From assembly GCA_025656455.1 (NCBI GenBank), contig JAHXHS010000016.1:41413-105412 (forward strand): a DNA stretch of 64,000 nt, given 5' to 3'. Position 1 is the first letter of the stretch. Each line of letters opens with the position of its first letter. This DNA comes from Candidatus Thiodiazotropha sp. (ex Epidulcina cf. delphinae). Lineage in GTDB: Bacteria; Pseudomonadota; Gammaproteobacteria; Chromatiales; Chromatiaceae. This document shows, one piece after another, positions 17,288 through 26,703 of this stretch. The notes beneath the pieces are model-generated. The model ran no database searches. It saw only the letters and a program-made list of their open reading frames with translations, and was not told where the DNA came from. Both the position numbers and the translations under genes were made by a program.

Positions 17288-20200
17288 TCAGCCTCGTTCT
17301 TTTTCCTGGCCGAACCGACGGTACAGAATCGGCAACAGGACCAGAGTCAATGCGGTGGAAGTGATTAAGCCGCCGATTACCACAATGGCCAACGGCCGCT
17401 GAATCTCAGAGCCGGGCCCCTCCGCAAACAGGAGGGGAACAAGTCCGAAAGCCGCAATGTTGGCTGTCATCAGCACCGGTCGAAGACGACGTTGAGCGCC
17501 CTCCACCACGACTTCGGCGATGGGTCTGCCGAGGGCGCTGAGCTGATTGAAATAAGTCACCATGACAATGCCGTTGAGCACCGCAATGCCTAACAGGGCA
17601 ATGAAGCCTACCGAGGCCGGCACCGACAAATACTCACCGGTCAGCCACAGTGCAAGGATGCCACCGATCATGGCGAAGGGGATATTGGTCAGCACCAGCA
17701 CCGCCTGGCGCACCGAACGAAAGGTGCTGAACAGCAGGAGAAAAATCAGCCCGATGGCCACCGGCACCACCAACGACAAGCGCTGCGCGGCACGCTGCTG
17801 ATTTTCGAACTCGCCGCCCCACTCGTAGTAGTAGCCCGTGGGCAGCTTGACCTGTTCCGCCACCCGCTGCCGGGCTTCCTCAACGAAACCCACCAGATCC
17901 CGGCCGCTGACATTGGCGATGACGACCGCCATTCGGTTGCCCCGCTCGCGCTGGATCGCCACCGGCCCTTCGGTTCGTTCCAGACTGACCAGGTTCGACA
18001 ACGGCACCCGCCTGCCGTCCGGCAAGATCAATTGCAGGGCACTGAAGACCGGCGCCGAACTACGCAGCTCCTCCGGTCCGCGGATCACCAGTGGTATCCG
18101 CTTGGCTCCCTCATAGACGGTACCAACGTGGACGCCTTCTACTTGGGCTCGCAAAGTCTCAGCCAATGTATCCACGTCCAAGCCGAGCCTCCCTGCCGCC
18201 AGCGAATCGACCTTGAGCTGGTAGTACTGTGCACCCTCGTTGCGGGGAGTGAACACATCTTCGGCACCCCGGATGTCCTGTACCACACTGACGATTTCGG
18301 CGGCGGTGCGGTTGAGGGCTTCTTGATCGTTGCCGAATATCTTTATGGCCAATTCCCCGCGCACCCCGGTGAGCATCTCGTCCACCCGCATTTCGATGGG
18401 CTGGGTGAAGGCGTAGTCCACGCCGGGAAAGTCATCCATGACTTCGCGGATAGCGTCAATGAGCGCATCCTTGCTCGCCATTCGCCATTGATCTCTGGGT
18501 TTGAGCACCAGAAAGGAGTCGGTCTGGTTCAAGCCCATGGGATCCAAACCGAGCTCGTCCGAGCCCGTGCGGGCAACAATGCCGGTGACCTCGGGAACCC
18601 GCGCCATGATGGCCTGCTGCACTTTCAAGTCGAGGGCGAGGGACTGCTCCAGATTGATTGACGGCAGTTTTTCCAACTGCACGATCAAATCGCCCTCGTC
18701 CATGGATGGCATGAAGGCCTTGCCGACCTGAGTATACAAGCCACCGGCGGACACCAGCAAGGCCAGGGCCAAACCGATGACAATGCCGCCGTGACGCAGG
18801 CCCCAGTTCAGCGTAGGCAGGTAGATACGGCCGAGTAGCCGCACCAGCCAGGGATCGGCGTGACCGCCTCTGCGCAGCAGATACGAGGCCAGCACCGGAA
18901 TCACCGTCAGAGACAGCACCAGCGAAGCGCCGAGCGCGAACACGATAGTCAACGCGACCGGCGTGAACAGCTTGCCTTCCAGTCCCTGCAAGGTCAGCAG
19001 CGGCAGGAACACGATAATGATAATCATGATCCCGGAGGTCATCGGCGTGGCGACTTCTTTGACCGCCCGATAGATCAAGTGCAGGCGCGGCAGCCGCGCC
19101 TCATCGCCGTGTTTGGCCAGAGAGGTGACCACGTTTTCCACCACCACAACGGCGGCGTCCACCAGCATGCCGATGGCAATGGCCAGGCCGCCCAGAGACA
19201 TCAGGTTGGCCGACAGACCAAAAGTATTCATCAAGATGAAGGTGGCCAGCGCGGCCAGCGGCAGGATCAGCGCCACGGTAACGGCGGCCCGCAGATCACC
19301 CAGGAACAGCAGCAGCAGAATCAGCACCAGTACGATGGCTTCGGTGAGCGCCTTGGAGACCGTGCCCACGGCGCTTTCCACCAGGTTTCCGCGGTCATAG
19401 AACACCCGCACCTCGACCCCTTCCGGCAGGCTGGGCGCCAATTCATCCAGCTTGGCGCGTACACCCGACACCACCTGGCGGGCGTTGGCGCCGCGCAGGC
19501 CCAGTACCAAACCTTCGACGACCTCGCCGGCGCCGTCGTGGGTAACGGCCCCGTAACGAGTCAAGGCGCCGAGTTGTACATCGGCCACGTCGCCGATCCG
19601 CACCGGCTGCGCCGGGTCGGGCCTGACCACGATGTCATTGATGTCTTGCAGCGTATCGATGCTGCCCTCGGTACGCACCAACAACACCTCTTCGCCTTCG
19701 TTCAGGCGGCCCGCACCGTCGTTGCGGTTGTTGCGCTCCAGTGCTTCGCGCAACTGGGCCAGACTGATGCCACGGGCAGTCAGACGAGCATTGTCCGGCA
19801 CCACTTCAAAACTGCGCACCTGGCCGCCCAGGGCATTGACATCCGCCACGCCGGGTACGCCGCGCAGGGCCGGACGAATAACCCAGTCCAGCAGATCACG
19901 GCGCTGCATGATATCCAGTCCACCGCCTTCGATAGTGAACATGAACATCTCGCCCAGGGGCGTGGTCATGGGTGCGATACCACCGCTGATGTCAGCCGGC
20001 AGGTCGTCCCAGATGGCACTCAGGCGCTCGCTCACCTGCTGTCGTGCCAAGTAAATATCCGTGCCTTCGGCAAAGTCTACCGTCACATCCGTCAGCGCGT
20101 ATTTAGTGACCGAGCGCAGCATGGTCTGCCGCGGAATGCCCAGCATTTCCACCTCGATGGGCGCGGTAATACGGGTTTCCACCTCGCCCGGCGTCATGCC

Positions 20201-20368
20201 CGGCGCCTTGACGATGATCTTCACTTGTGTGGTGGAAACATCGGGAAAAGCATCGATTGGCGTATTCTGAAAGGCGCGCAAGCCGCCGCCGATAAGCACC
20301 AGCACCGCCAACAGCACCAGCAGCCGCTGGGTCAGCGCCAGATGGATCAGGTTCGCCATACTCATCAC
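17288..20368 (-). CDS. Heavy-metal RND efflux permease (CzcA/CusA family)
   Basis: A 1,026-residue inner-membrane pump. TM4 reads AIAIGMLVDAAVVVVEN, closest to the class described for monovalent-cation (Cu/Ag) exporters, A-x-G-x3-D-A-A. From memory of CusA, its three cleft methionines fall in segments that here read VDEMLTG (Met retained), LGLDVDT (Met lost) and ERTEGPV (Met lost), so Cu/Ag export is not secure. The adaptor stop overlaps the start by 4 bp. It sits in the middle of an operon with channel, adaptor, DUF3240, PepSY and a two-component system. Confidence 0.9.
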   Translation of the reverse strand: MMSMANLIHLALTQRLLVLLAVLVLIGGGLRAFQNTPIDAFPDVSTTQVKIIVKAPGMTPGEVETRITAPIEVEMLGIPRQTMLRSVTKYALTDVTVDFAEGTDIYLARQQVSERLSAIWDDLPADISGGIAPMTTPLGEMFMFTIEGGGLDIMQRRDLLDWVIRPALRGVPGVADVNALGGQVRSFEVVPDNARLTARGISLAQLREALERNNRNDGAGRLNEGEEVLLVRTEGSIDTLQDINDIVVRPDPAQPVRIGDVADVQLGALTRYGAVTHDGAGEVVEGLVLGLRGANARQVVSGVRAKLDELAPSLPEGVEVRVFYDRGNLVESAVGTVSKALTEAIVLVLILLLLFLGDLRAAVTVALILPLAALATFILMNTFGLSANLMSLGGLAIAIGMLVDAAVVVVENVVTSLAKHGDEARLPRLHLIYRAVKEVATPMTSGIMIIIIVFLPLLTLQGLEGKLFTPVALTIVFALGASLVLSLTVIPVLASYLLRRGGHADPWLVRLLGRIYLPTLNWGLRHGGIVIGLALALLVSAGGLYTQVGKAFMPSMDEGDLIVQLEKLPSINLEQSLALDLKVQQAIMARVPEVTGIVARTGSDELGLDPMGLNQTDSFLVLKPRDQWRMASKDALIDAIREVMDDFPGVDYAFTQPIEMRVDEMLTGVRGELAIKIFGNDQEALNRTAAEIVSVVQDIRGAEDVFTPRNEGAQYYQLKVDSLAAGRLGLDVDTLAETLRAQVEGVHVGTVYEGAKRIPLVIRGPEELRSSAPVFSALQLILPDGRRVPLSNLVSLERTEGPVAIQRERGNRMAVVIANVSGRDLVGFVEEARQRVAEQVKLPTGYYYEWGGEFENQQRAAQRLSLVVPVAIGLIFLLLFSTFRSVRQAVLVLTNIPFAMIGGILALWLTGEYLSVPASVGFIALLGIAVLNGIVMVTYFNQLSALGRPIAEVVVEGAQRRLRPVLMTANIAAFGLVPLLFAEGPGSEIQRPLAIVVIGGLITSTALTLVLLPILYRRFGQEKERG

Positions 20369-21438
20369 TCTTGTTCCGCCAGCGCTGCTTTGAGAGCAGC
20401 CGTGCCGCTCACCACCACCGGGTCACCGGCGTTCAGCGCCGTGCGGACCACCACTGTACCGGCTTCGCGGGAGACCACTTCCACCGGCACCGGCTCGAAA
20501 TCACCGGCACGCTCGGCGAACACCTGGTCACGGCCGTCGATGCGCAACACGGCCTGACTCGGTAGGCGCAGTTGGCCACCCCCGGTGCTCTGGCTCATGC
20601 GCGCCTCGACGAACTGGCCGGGGCGCAGTTTTTCAGCACCCTCTTTCACTTCCGCCCGAATCAGCACGCCCTGATCGGTGCCGTGGACCATACGGCCAAT
20701 GGTAATCACGCGCGCACGCAAACCGCTCGCGAGAATGACGGGGCTACCCTCGGTGATGCCCTCCAGGGCGTTGACCGGCACATGCACTTCGATCCACAAA
20801 GTGGACAGGTCGCCAACCCGATACAGCGGATCGGACGCCGCCAACCGCTGACCGGCAGTAGCAATTTGCTCCAGCACCACCCCGTCCAAAGGCGATTTGA
20901 CTTGTAGCACAGCGCTCAGCTTCTGCTGCTGATCCAGCGCCTTGATGGCCCCGGCAGGCATACCGGCCAACGCCAATGTTTGGTGGTCTCGCTCCTCGGC
21001 AGTCCTGGCCTCACGGTGGGCGGCCCGGCTTTCCAGCAAACGGCGCTTGGCGACAATACCCTCGGCATGCAGCTTGCGGTCGCGAGCCAGGGTTTCACCG
21101 CTGAGTTGACGCCGGGTACGGGATTCAAGATAGGCCGCCTGAAGCGCCAGCAGCCTCCGGCTGCGGATCGTGACCAACGGCTGATCCTTTTTCACCGACT
21201 CACCCTCGGCCACCAAAAGCGCCTCCACCACCCCGTCCAGGGGCGCGCTGACCACCCGCAACTTGGCATTGGGCACACCGACCTTGGCCGGATAGGACTT
21301 GGACAAGGACTCCCGCACCGCTTGTACCGGCGCGGTGGCGATATCGAAGGCTGCCCGTTCCTGGGCGCTCAGGGTTAGCGTGGATTCGGCATGGGCCACC
21401 TGCCAGAAGAACAATAGCAACAACAATCGGATTTTCAT
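20365..21438 (-). CDS. Heavy-metal RND adaptor (CusB/CzcB family)
   Basis: A 357-residue membrane fusion protein with a signal peptide (IRLLLLLFFWQVAHA). The lipoyl halves are near LDGVVEALLVAEGESVKKDQ and SPLDGVVLEQIATAGQ, with a helical hairpin between them (about 95-165) and beta-barrel domains after (VHVPVNALEGITEGSPV). No N-terminal Met-rich metal-binding segment is present. It overlaps the channel gene (4 bp) and the permease gene (4 bp), so the tripartite pump is translationally coupled. Confidence 0.9.
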   Translation of the reverse strand: MKIRLLLLLFFWQVAHAESTLTLSAQERAAFDIATAPVQAVRESLSKSYPAKVGVPNAKLRVVSAPLDGVVEALLVAEGESVKKDQPLVTIRSRRLLALQAAYLESRTRRQLSGETLARDRKLHAEGIVAKRRLLESRAAHREARTAEERDHQTLALAGMPAGAIKALDQQQKLSAVLQVKSPLDGVVLEQIATAGQRLAASDPLYRVGDLSTLWIEVHVPVNALEGITEGSPVILASGLRARVITIGRMVHGTDQGVLIRAEVKEGAEKLRPGQFVEARMSQSTGGGQLRLPSQAVLRIDGRDQVFAERAGDFEPVPVEVVSREAGTVVVRTALNAGDPVVVSGTAALKAALAEQE

Positions 21439-22664
21439 TGGGGCACAACTCCAAGGGCTTGATTCAAGCGGGCGACGGCCCGGGCGTGTTCGATGGCGCG
21501 GATTTCGGTGTCGTAACGGCCGCTGATAGCAGCATCCTGGGCTTGCAGCAGACGGACCAAGTCGGTCTCTCCCAGTTCGAAGGCCCGGCGGCTGAGCTTG
21601 AGGCTTTCCTCCGCCAGCACCTGCCGGCGCTGACTTCGCTGTCGGGCACCGCGGGTCCTATCGAGCGCCAAAACCGCGGACGTCAACGCCTCTTCCAGAC
21701 CTACCCGAACACGCTCCCGTGCTGCCATCGCTGCGATCAGTTCCGCCTCTGCTTGGGCCATATCGGGGCCCGCGTGGGCCTCGCTGCCAAAGGGCAAACT
21801 GATTTGCGCCGCGACGAAAGAATCGTAATCCACGCCCGCCGCCGGCTTCTCGGAGCGCGCGCCCAACCATAAATTCGGGCCGGCGCGACGATCCGCCTTG
21901 ACCCGATCTCGATGGGCACGGGCGCGGGACACCGTAGCCTCCGCCTTTAGTAGCGCAGGATGATCGGCGGGAAGTTCTCGCGCCGGCGACTCCGTCTCAG
22001 TTCGGCCTGGTTCGTTCGCCTCGGTACCCGTGTAGCGGATAAACAGGCTCCGTGCCTCGGAAAGCCGGCTGGAAGCCTGTTCCAGCGCGTCCACCCGTGC
22101 CAGCAGGTCTCTCTGTATCAGTACTGAATCGCTGCGAGGCAACTCGCCTGCGTTCACCCTCCGGGTCACGTCGTCAGCTAGTTGCCGGGCGACGCTGAGG
22201 GCGGATTCCGCCAGGCCGTGCTCATTGCGGGCCAGTTCCAGCCGCCAGAGCCGCTCGCGCACTTCACCGGCTATGTCCAGCCGGCGGGCACGGGTCATGG
22301 CGTCGGCAGCGTCCTGAGTACGGTCGGCCTCGCGCCGGTAGGTATCCGGCTGGCCCGGCCACCACAAGGGAAGTTCCGCACCACCCTCCCACTCGCGAAA
22401 GCCCTGGCCCTGGCCGCTGCCGATGGCATCGGTTTCGTGCTTGAGGGTGATACTTGGATCGGCCGCCAAAGGCTGGTCGGCCTTGCGACGTATGGCATCC
22501 GCCAGACCACGCTCGGCTGATTCCAGCTGCCGGTCCGGATGACGCTGAACCGCCGCCTCAACCACTTCGGGCAAAGACAACGCTGCAGCCTGCCCAAAGG
22601 CCCCCAGTCCCAAAACGGTGGCGGCCAGCAGCCTAAGATGGTTGTTCATCTGCGAATAATTCAC
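21435..22664 (-). CDS. TolC/CusC-like outer-membrane efflux channel
   Basis: A 409-residue outer-membrane factor and first gene of the metal-efflux operon. A signal peptide (LLAATVLGLGAFGQAAA) is followed by SLPEVVEAAVQRHPD, the usual first periplasmic helix, and two long helical repeats (about 100-200 and 310-400) containing VRERLWRLELARN and RAFELGETDLVRLLQAQD. The GTG at 22664 is chosen because AGGGG lies nine bases upstream; an ATG at 22649 has no ribosome site. The gene is preceded by the first copy of the 270-bp repeat element. Confidence 0.85.
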   Translation of the reverse strand: MNYSQMNNHLRLLAATVLGLGAFGQAAALSLPEVVEAAVQRHPDRQLESAERGLADAIRRKADQPLAADPSITLKHETDAIGSGQGQGFREWEGGAELPLWWPGQPDTYRREADRTQDAADAMTRARRLDIAGEVRERLWRLELARNEHGLAESALSVARQLADDVTRRVNAGELPRSDSVLIQRDLLARVDALEQASSRLSEARSLFIRYTGTEANEPGRTETESPARELPADHPALLKAEATVSRARAHRDRVKADRRAGPNLWLGARSEKPAAGVDYDSFVAAQISLPFGSEAHAGPDMAQAEAELIAAMAARERVRVGLEEALTSAVLALDRTRGARQRSQRRQVLAEESLKLSRRAFELGETDLVRLLQAQDAAISGRYDTEIRAIEHARAVARLNQALGVVPQ

Positions 22665-22764
22665 GTTTGGATTCCCCTGAAATACGCCAACTATTCAGCC
22701 ACAACGTACCTGACAATTACCTGACCGCGGCGTTCAGGCAATTGTCAGCAAAGGACGGGTATCT

Positions 22765-23034
22765 TAGGGCCTGTTAACACTAATTTGATAGCCACTGCCA
22801 AGACCCTGTTTTTGTCCAGCAAGGCAGAAGGAGCGCCGTGTAGCTGGGTCTACATAAGCGACTGATAACGCCGCTGGGCGAAAACAGGGCCTTGGCCCTT
22901 CGGGTTGCGCCTGAAAAAGCGCCACTCGGCGTTACTCGTTGCTTATTTGGAACAACCAAACTACGCTCCTCGTGCCTTGATTGGCGCTTTTTCAGGCACA
23001 ACAGTGGCTATCAAATCAGTGTTAACAGGCCCTA
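22765..23034. mobile_element. MITE-like element, copy 1 (270 bp)
   Basis: A 270-bp element bounded by 33-bp terminal inverted repeats beginning TAGGGCCTGTTAACACTAAT and ending with its complement (one mismatch). The termini carry TA at each end, compatible with insertion into TA. The interior has nested inverted repeats (CCCTGTTTT/AAAACAGGG and GGAGCG/CGCTCC) and no convincing gene. Two related copies are at 28338 and 57403. Non-autonomous transposition by a Tc1/IS630-type enzyme is inference; no transposase is in the window. Confidence 0.85.
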
Positions 23035-23109
23035 GGAAGAAAGACTGAGCCGCCCCCCCTGGTATCCAGGTGTGGCGCCACCCAATGACTTATCAGGAGA
23101 GTGCGCGGG

Positions 23110-23499
23110 ATGAGTGTCCAGCATATATCGAAATTCGCCATGGCAACCGTGCTGATGTTGCAGGTCATCCTTGCTCAGGCCGGGATGACCATCGAAAAAC
23201 AGCCAAGCATCCACGCAGTACCGATGCGCATATCCGTTGAACAAACGACCGATACGACTCGTATCAGCGGAGAGATTCATAGGCATCCCAGCAATCCGAG
23301 CCGCCGTCTTTACGGCGAGGCCCGGATTGAGGGAATAGATCTCGAAGGCAAGTCCTTGTTCGTGACTTACGCCGATCTAAGCCGTATCGGTCACGGCAAA
23401 CATACGGCTCGGGCAAAATTTTCCGTCGCTATCGATAACATCCTTGCTGAAAATATCAATATTCTGAAAATCGGATACGTTACTTCGGGTCGTCGATAG
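23110..23499 (+). CDS. Small secreted protein of unknown function
   Basis: A 129-residue protein with a signal peptide (MSVQHISKFAMATVLMLQVILAQA) and a mature part rich in beta-strand residues (TTRISGEIHRHP, YGEARIEGIDLEGKSLFVTYADL, ARAKFSVAIDNI). I do not recognise the family. AGGAG lies 11 bases before the ATG at 23110; an in-frame GTG at 23101 is too close to that site. It starts 75 bases after MITE copy 1, so its promoter may lie inside or at the edge of the repeat. Confidence 0.6.
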   Translation: MSVQHISKFAMATVLMLQVILAQAGMTIEKQPSIHAVPMRISVEQTTDTTRISGEIHRHPSNPSRRLYGEARIEGIDLEGKSLFVTYADLSRIGHGKHTARAKFSVAIDNILAENINILKIGYVTSGRR

Positions 23500-23859
23500 A
23501 TTTCTGCGGCCCACCGCAGGTTTACCGAAAGGCTCGATGATTTTGGCCTCAAGCCGGTTGTTCCGGCGGTGACAGGCAAGACATAGCACATCCCGCGCCG
23601 AAGCATCTTTATAATCTGCAGATAACGGGCCGGCGAACAGGAAGGGCAACACTCCATCGCCGCCATGCATGGTATGGCGGCTTCCACATAATCCCGCCTC
23701 GGCATGGGGCTGTTTTAGCCGGTTGCCGTCATCCGGACGGTTGCGGGCCAGATCGTAGTCGGTCCCGGTTACCTCGGTTTGCCGTTCGTGACAAGCTTTG
23801 CAGAGACTGCCGTCTCGATGCTCGGCGAACGGATCACGCAAGAAGAGGCGTATCCATTG
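23500..23859 (-). pseudogene. Fragment of a multiheme c-type cytochrome
   Basis: The minus strand has an open frame of about 120 codons with two intact heme motifs, LCKACHERQ and LCLACHRRN, and between them GLCGSRHTMHGG, a CxxCH motif damaged by Cys-to-Arg. There is no start codon context, no signal peptide, and in-frame stops close both ends. The spacing of hemes and the CHTMHGG-like phrase resemble doubled-CxxCH respiratory cytochromes. It appears to be a decayed gene piece. Confidence 0.65.
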
Positions 23860-24194
23860 CTAAGCTGTTCAGACATCACGACCTTGCTTGCACGCTTTCT
23901 TCCAAGACGGGATATCCATCCTGATGAGGTGATTCGCCAATTGGAGGTCAGACCTATTAAACGCTAGGCATCCATCAAAAATGCATTTAATAATCAGCAG
24001 CTTGAATAATTGTTTTCGTCTTGGCTAATGTGGCAAAGTAGAACTAATATGTTGCATTCAACCGTTGAACAGTCAGTTTTCTTGGCACACAATGAAAACA
24101 GAAGCTGGCATCATGAGCCGCGAGGCGGACCAGACCCATGCGCAAAATCCGTTTGCCGTCTCAAAAGACCCGTCTCACCTCAAGGAGCAGTACT

Positions 24195-24938
24195 ATGAAT
24201 AACAGGATACGACTGATCGCTTTCGCCCTCCTACTCGGCCTGATGTCGACGCAACCCCTGATTGCCGGTAAAGTCAGGATCGCCGTGGCGGCAAACTTCA
24301 CCGCCGCCATGAGAGAGATTGCCGCTAATTTCGAAAAAAGCACCAAGCACACCACGGTGATCAGCTACGGCTCCACTGGAAAACTCTACGCCCAAATCCG
24401 CAACGGCGCCCCCTTCGAAGTCTTTCTCGCGGCCGACCAGCGTCGACCGCAAAAGCTGGAGATCGACGGTCTGGCCAGTGAGCGCTTCACCTATGCGATG
24501 GGCAAGCTGGTGCTCTGGAGCAGTGATGAGAAACGAGAAACCAGCAAGGCCGCCCTCAAACGGGGTGACTTCAAAAGAGTGGCCCTGGCGAATCCGAAGA
24601 CAGCCCCATACGGAACCGCCGCCGTCACCACCATGCAGCGTCTGGGTATTGAAGCTGCGCTGAGAAAGAAGTGGGTGATCGGCGATAGCATCGCCCAAGC
24701 CCACCAATTCGTTGCCACCGCCAACGCGGAGCTGGGATTCATCGCCCTGGCGCAAATCGCTCTCGACGATTCGGGCAACCGTTGGGATATACCTCAAACG
24801 TTATATGATCCCATCCGCCAGGATGCCGTACTGTTGGACAAGGGTCTCAAAAACCCGGCTGCCGCCGCCTTTGTAAGCTTTCTGCAGAGTCCCGCCGCGA
24901 AGGTGGTCATCGACAAGTATGGTTATGCAACCGAATAG
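24195..24938 (+). CDS. modA: Molybdate ABC transporter substrate-binding protein
   Basis: A 247-residue periplasmic binding protein with a signal peptide (LIAFALLLGLMSTQPLIAG). VRIAVAANFTAAM, SYGSTGKLYAQIRNGAPFEVFLAADQ and LGFIALAQI are the conserved oxyanion-binding segments of the ModA/WtpA family. It binds molybdate or tungstate and delivers it to ModB. The ATG at 24195 has AAGGAG eight bases upstream; an upstream in-frame ATG at 24138 is not supported. modB and modC follow closely. Confidence 0.92.
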   Translation: MNNRIRLIAFALLLGLMSTQPLIAGKVRIAVAANFTAAMREIAANFEKSTKHTTVISYGSTGKLYAQIRNGAPFEVFLAADQRRPQKLEIDGLASERFTYAMGKLVLWSSDEKRETSKAALKRGDFKRVALANPKTAPYGTAAVTTMQRLGIEAALRKKWVIGDSIAQAHQFVATANAELGFIALAQIALDDSGNRWDIPQTLYDPIRQDAVLLDKGLKNPAAAAFVSFLQSPAAKVVIDKYGYATE

Positions 24939-24947
24939 GCGTTGTCG

Positions 24948-25622
24948 ATGGAGATAGACTGGCAGCCCGTGTGGCTGACCCTGAAACTGGCTGCCACGAC
25001 AACCCTGGTGCTGTTGCTGGTGGGCACTCCCCTGGCCTGGTGGCTGGCCCGGTCCCATACCCGGTGGAAGGAAGTGGTGGGAAGCCTGGTCGCCCTGCCC
25101 CTGGTGCTCCCGCCCACGGTGCTCGGTTTCTACCTGTTGCTGATGTTGGGACCCAACGGTCCTATCGGCGAACTAACCCAATCGTTGGGCCTCGGCACCC
25201 TACCCTTCACTTTCCCCGGCCTGGTGATCGGTTCGGTGATCTACTCCCTGCCCTTTGTGGTGCAGCCGATCCGCAACGCCTTCGAGGCGATGGGTGAACG
25301 TCCCATGGAGGTTGCCGCCACCTTGCGCGCCTCTCCCCTGACACGCTTTTTCGGTGTCGCCATCCCTTTGGCCAGACCAGGCTTCGTCACCGGTTCCGTG
25401 CTGGGTTTCGCCCATACCATCGGGGAGTTTGGGGTGGTGTTGATGATCGGCGGCAGCATCCCCGGCGAGACCAAGGTGCTGTCAGTGGCGATCTACGATC
25501 ATGTGGAATCCCTGGAGTGGGAGCAAGCCCATTGGCTGGCGGGCGGTATGCTGCTGTTCTCTTTTATCGTGGTCTTCAGCATGTTCCTGCTGGAGAAGCG
25601 GCTTCGCCGGAGCGGCACATGA
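24948..25622 (+). CDS. modB: Molybdate ABC transporter permease
   Basis: A 224-residue inner-membrane permease with about five membrane helices. The EAA loop reads [26 protein letters not shown], which contacts ModC, and the helix [19 protein letters not shown] is typical of ModB. The ATG at 24948 is chosen; a TTG at 24942 is an alternative. It starts nine bases after modA and overlaps modC by 4 bp. Confidence 0.93.
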   Translation: MEIDWQPVWLTLKLAATTTLVLLLVGTPLAWWLARSHTRWKEVVGSLVALPLVLPPTVLGFYLLLMLGPNGPIGELTQSLGLGTLPFTFPGLVIGSVIYSLPFVVQPIRNAFEAMGERPMEVAATLRASPLTRFFGVAIPLARPGFVTGSVLGFAHTIGEFGVVLMIGGSIPGETKVLSVAIYDHVESLEWEQAHWLAGGMLLFSFIVVFSMFLLEKRLRRSGT

Positions 25623-26692
25623 GCTGCATCGAAGTCAGCTTGAAGAGCCGGCTCGGCGAGTTTGAACTCGATGTCGCCTTCGAGGCTCCCGCCAGGGGCG
25701 TCACAGCCCTGTTCGGCCGTTCGGGTTCGGGTAAAACCAGTGTCTTGCGCGCTGTTGCCGGACTGGCACGGCCGCAACAGGGCAAGGTAACCGTCAATGG
25801 GACGGTTTGGCAGGACCAGAAACGCTTTCTGCCCGCTCATCAACGCCCACTCGGGTATGTCTTTCAGGAGGCGAGCCTCTTCCCTCATCTCTCTGTCCGG
25901 GGCAACCTGGAGTACGGCTGGCGGAGGGTCCCCAAGGCGGACCGGCTGATTAAATTCGACAGCGTGGTGGAGCTGATGGGGATGGGGCCACTGATGCAAC
26001 GCGCCACCCATCGCCTCTCCGGCGGTGAGCGTCAGCGGGTCGCCATCGCCCGCGCCTTGTTGACGAGTCCCCGCCTACTGCTGATGGATGAACCCCTCTC
26101 CGGCCTGGACCATAGCGCGAAACGCGCCATCCTGCCCTATCTCGAGAGCCTGCACGATGAGTTTGCCATTCCTTCGCTATATGTCTCCCACGACCCCAAC
26201 GAAGTGGCCCACCTGGCGGATCGGATGGTCATCTTGGAGCAGGGCGAAGTCCTTGCCACCGGCCCTGCCGGCGACCTTCTGACCCGTCTTGACCTACCGA
26301 TGGCGATTTTCGATGACGCCGCCGCCACTCTGGTGGGCACAGTCTCGGCACATGACCACAGCTTCCACCTGACCTGGATATCGATGCACGGCGGACGGGT
26401 CGCGGTGGCGAGGGAGGACTTGCCGGTGGGTCGGCATGCTCGGGTGCGGATCCAGGCGAGAGATGTCAGCCTATCCCTCAAGGCCCACTCCGATACCAGC
26501 ATCATCAACATCCTGCCCGCCAAGGTTGTGGACACCCAGGAGATCAACCCCACGCAGATGATCGTAAGACTGGAACTCCTGGATGGCCAGACCCTGCTTT
26601 CACGTATCACCCGCCGCTCAGGGATCGGCCTGGGATTGCATGAGGGTATGCACCTCTACGCCCAGGTCAAGAGTGTGGCCTTGATCGGATAG
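25619..26692 (+). CDS. modC: Molybdate ABC transporter ATPase
   Basis: A 357-residue ATPase. Walker A GRSGSGKT is at 33-40, the Q-loop at VFQE (81-84), the signature LSGGE at 133-137, Walker B LLLMDEP at 153-159 and the switch His at VSHD. The last 65 residues form a mop/TOBE domain ([14 protein letters not shown]) that binds molybdate and may feed back on transport. The start follows from the ATGA overlap with modB. Confidence 0.94.
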   Translation: MSCIEVSLKSRLGEFELDVAFEAPARGVTALFGRSGSGKTSVLRAVAGLARPQQGKVTVNGTVWQDQKRFLPAHQRPLGYVFQEASLFPHLSVRGNLEYGWRRVPKADRLIKFDSVVELMGMGPLMQRATHRLSGGERQRVAIARALLTSPRLLLMDEPLSGLDHSAKRAILPYLESLHDEFAIPSLYVSHDPNEVAHLADRMVILEQGEVLATGPAGDLLTRLDLPMAIFDDAAATLVGTVSAHDHSFHLTWISMHGGRVAVAREDLPVGRHARVRIQARDVSLSLKAHSDTSIINILPAKVVDTQEINPTQMIVRLELLDGQTLLSRITRRSGIGLGLHEGMHLYAQVKSVALIG

Positions 26693-26703
26693 GTCGGAGA
26701 ATC

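Noticed and set aside
17288..20368. Naming the metal pump cusA
   Set aside because: TM4 fits, but two of the three methionine sites recalled from CusA are not present, so the metal remains open.
18860..20557. Long 565-codon plus-strand frame inside the metal RND gene
   Set aside because: It is the antisense of a clearly conserved CzcA-type gene, is His/Gln-rich as GC-rich shadows are, and has no domain or ribosome site.
22780..23001. Peptide frames conserved between MITE copies 1 and 2
   Set aside because: The peptide similarity follows from DNA identity of the repeat; copy 3 destroys the frame and both strands are equally open.
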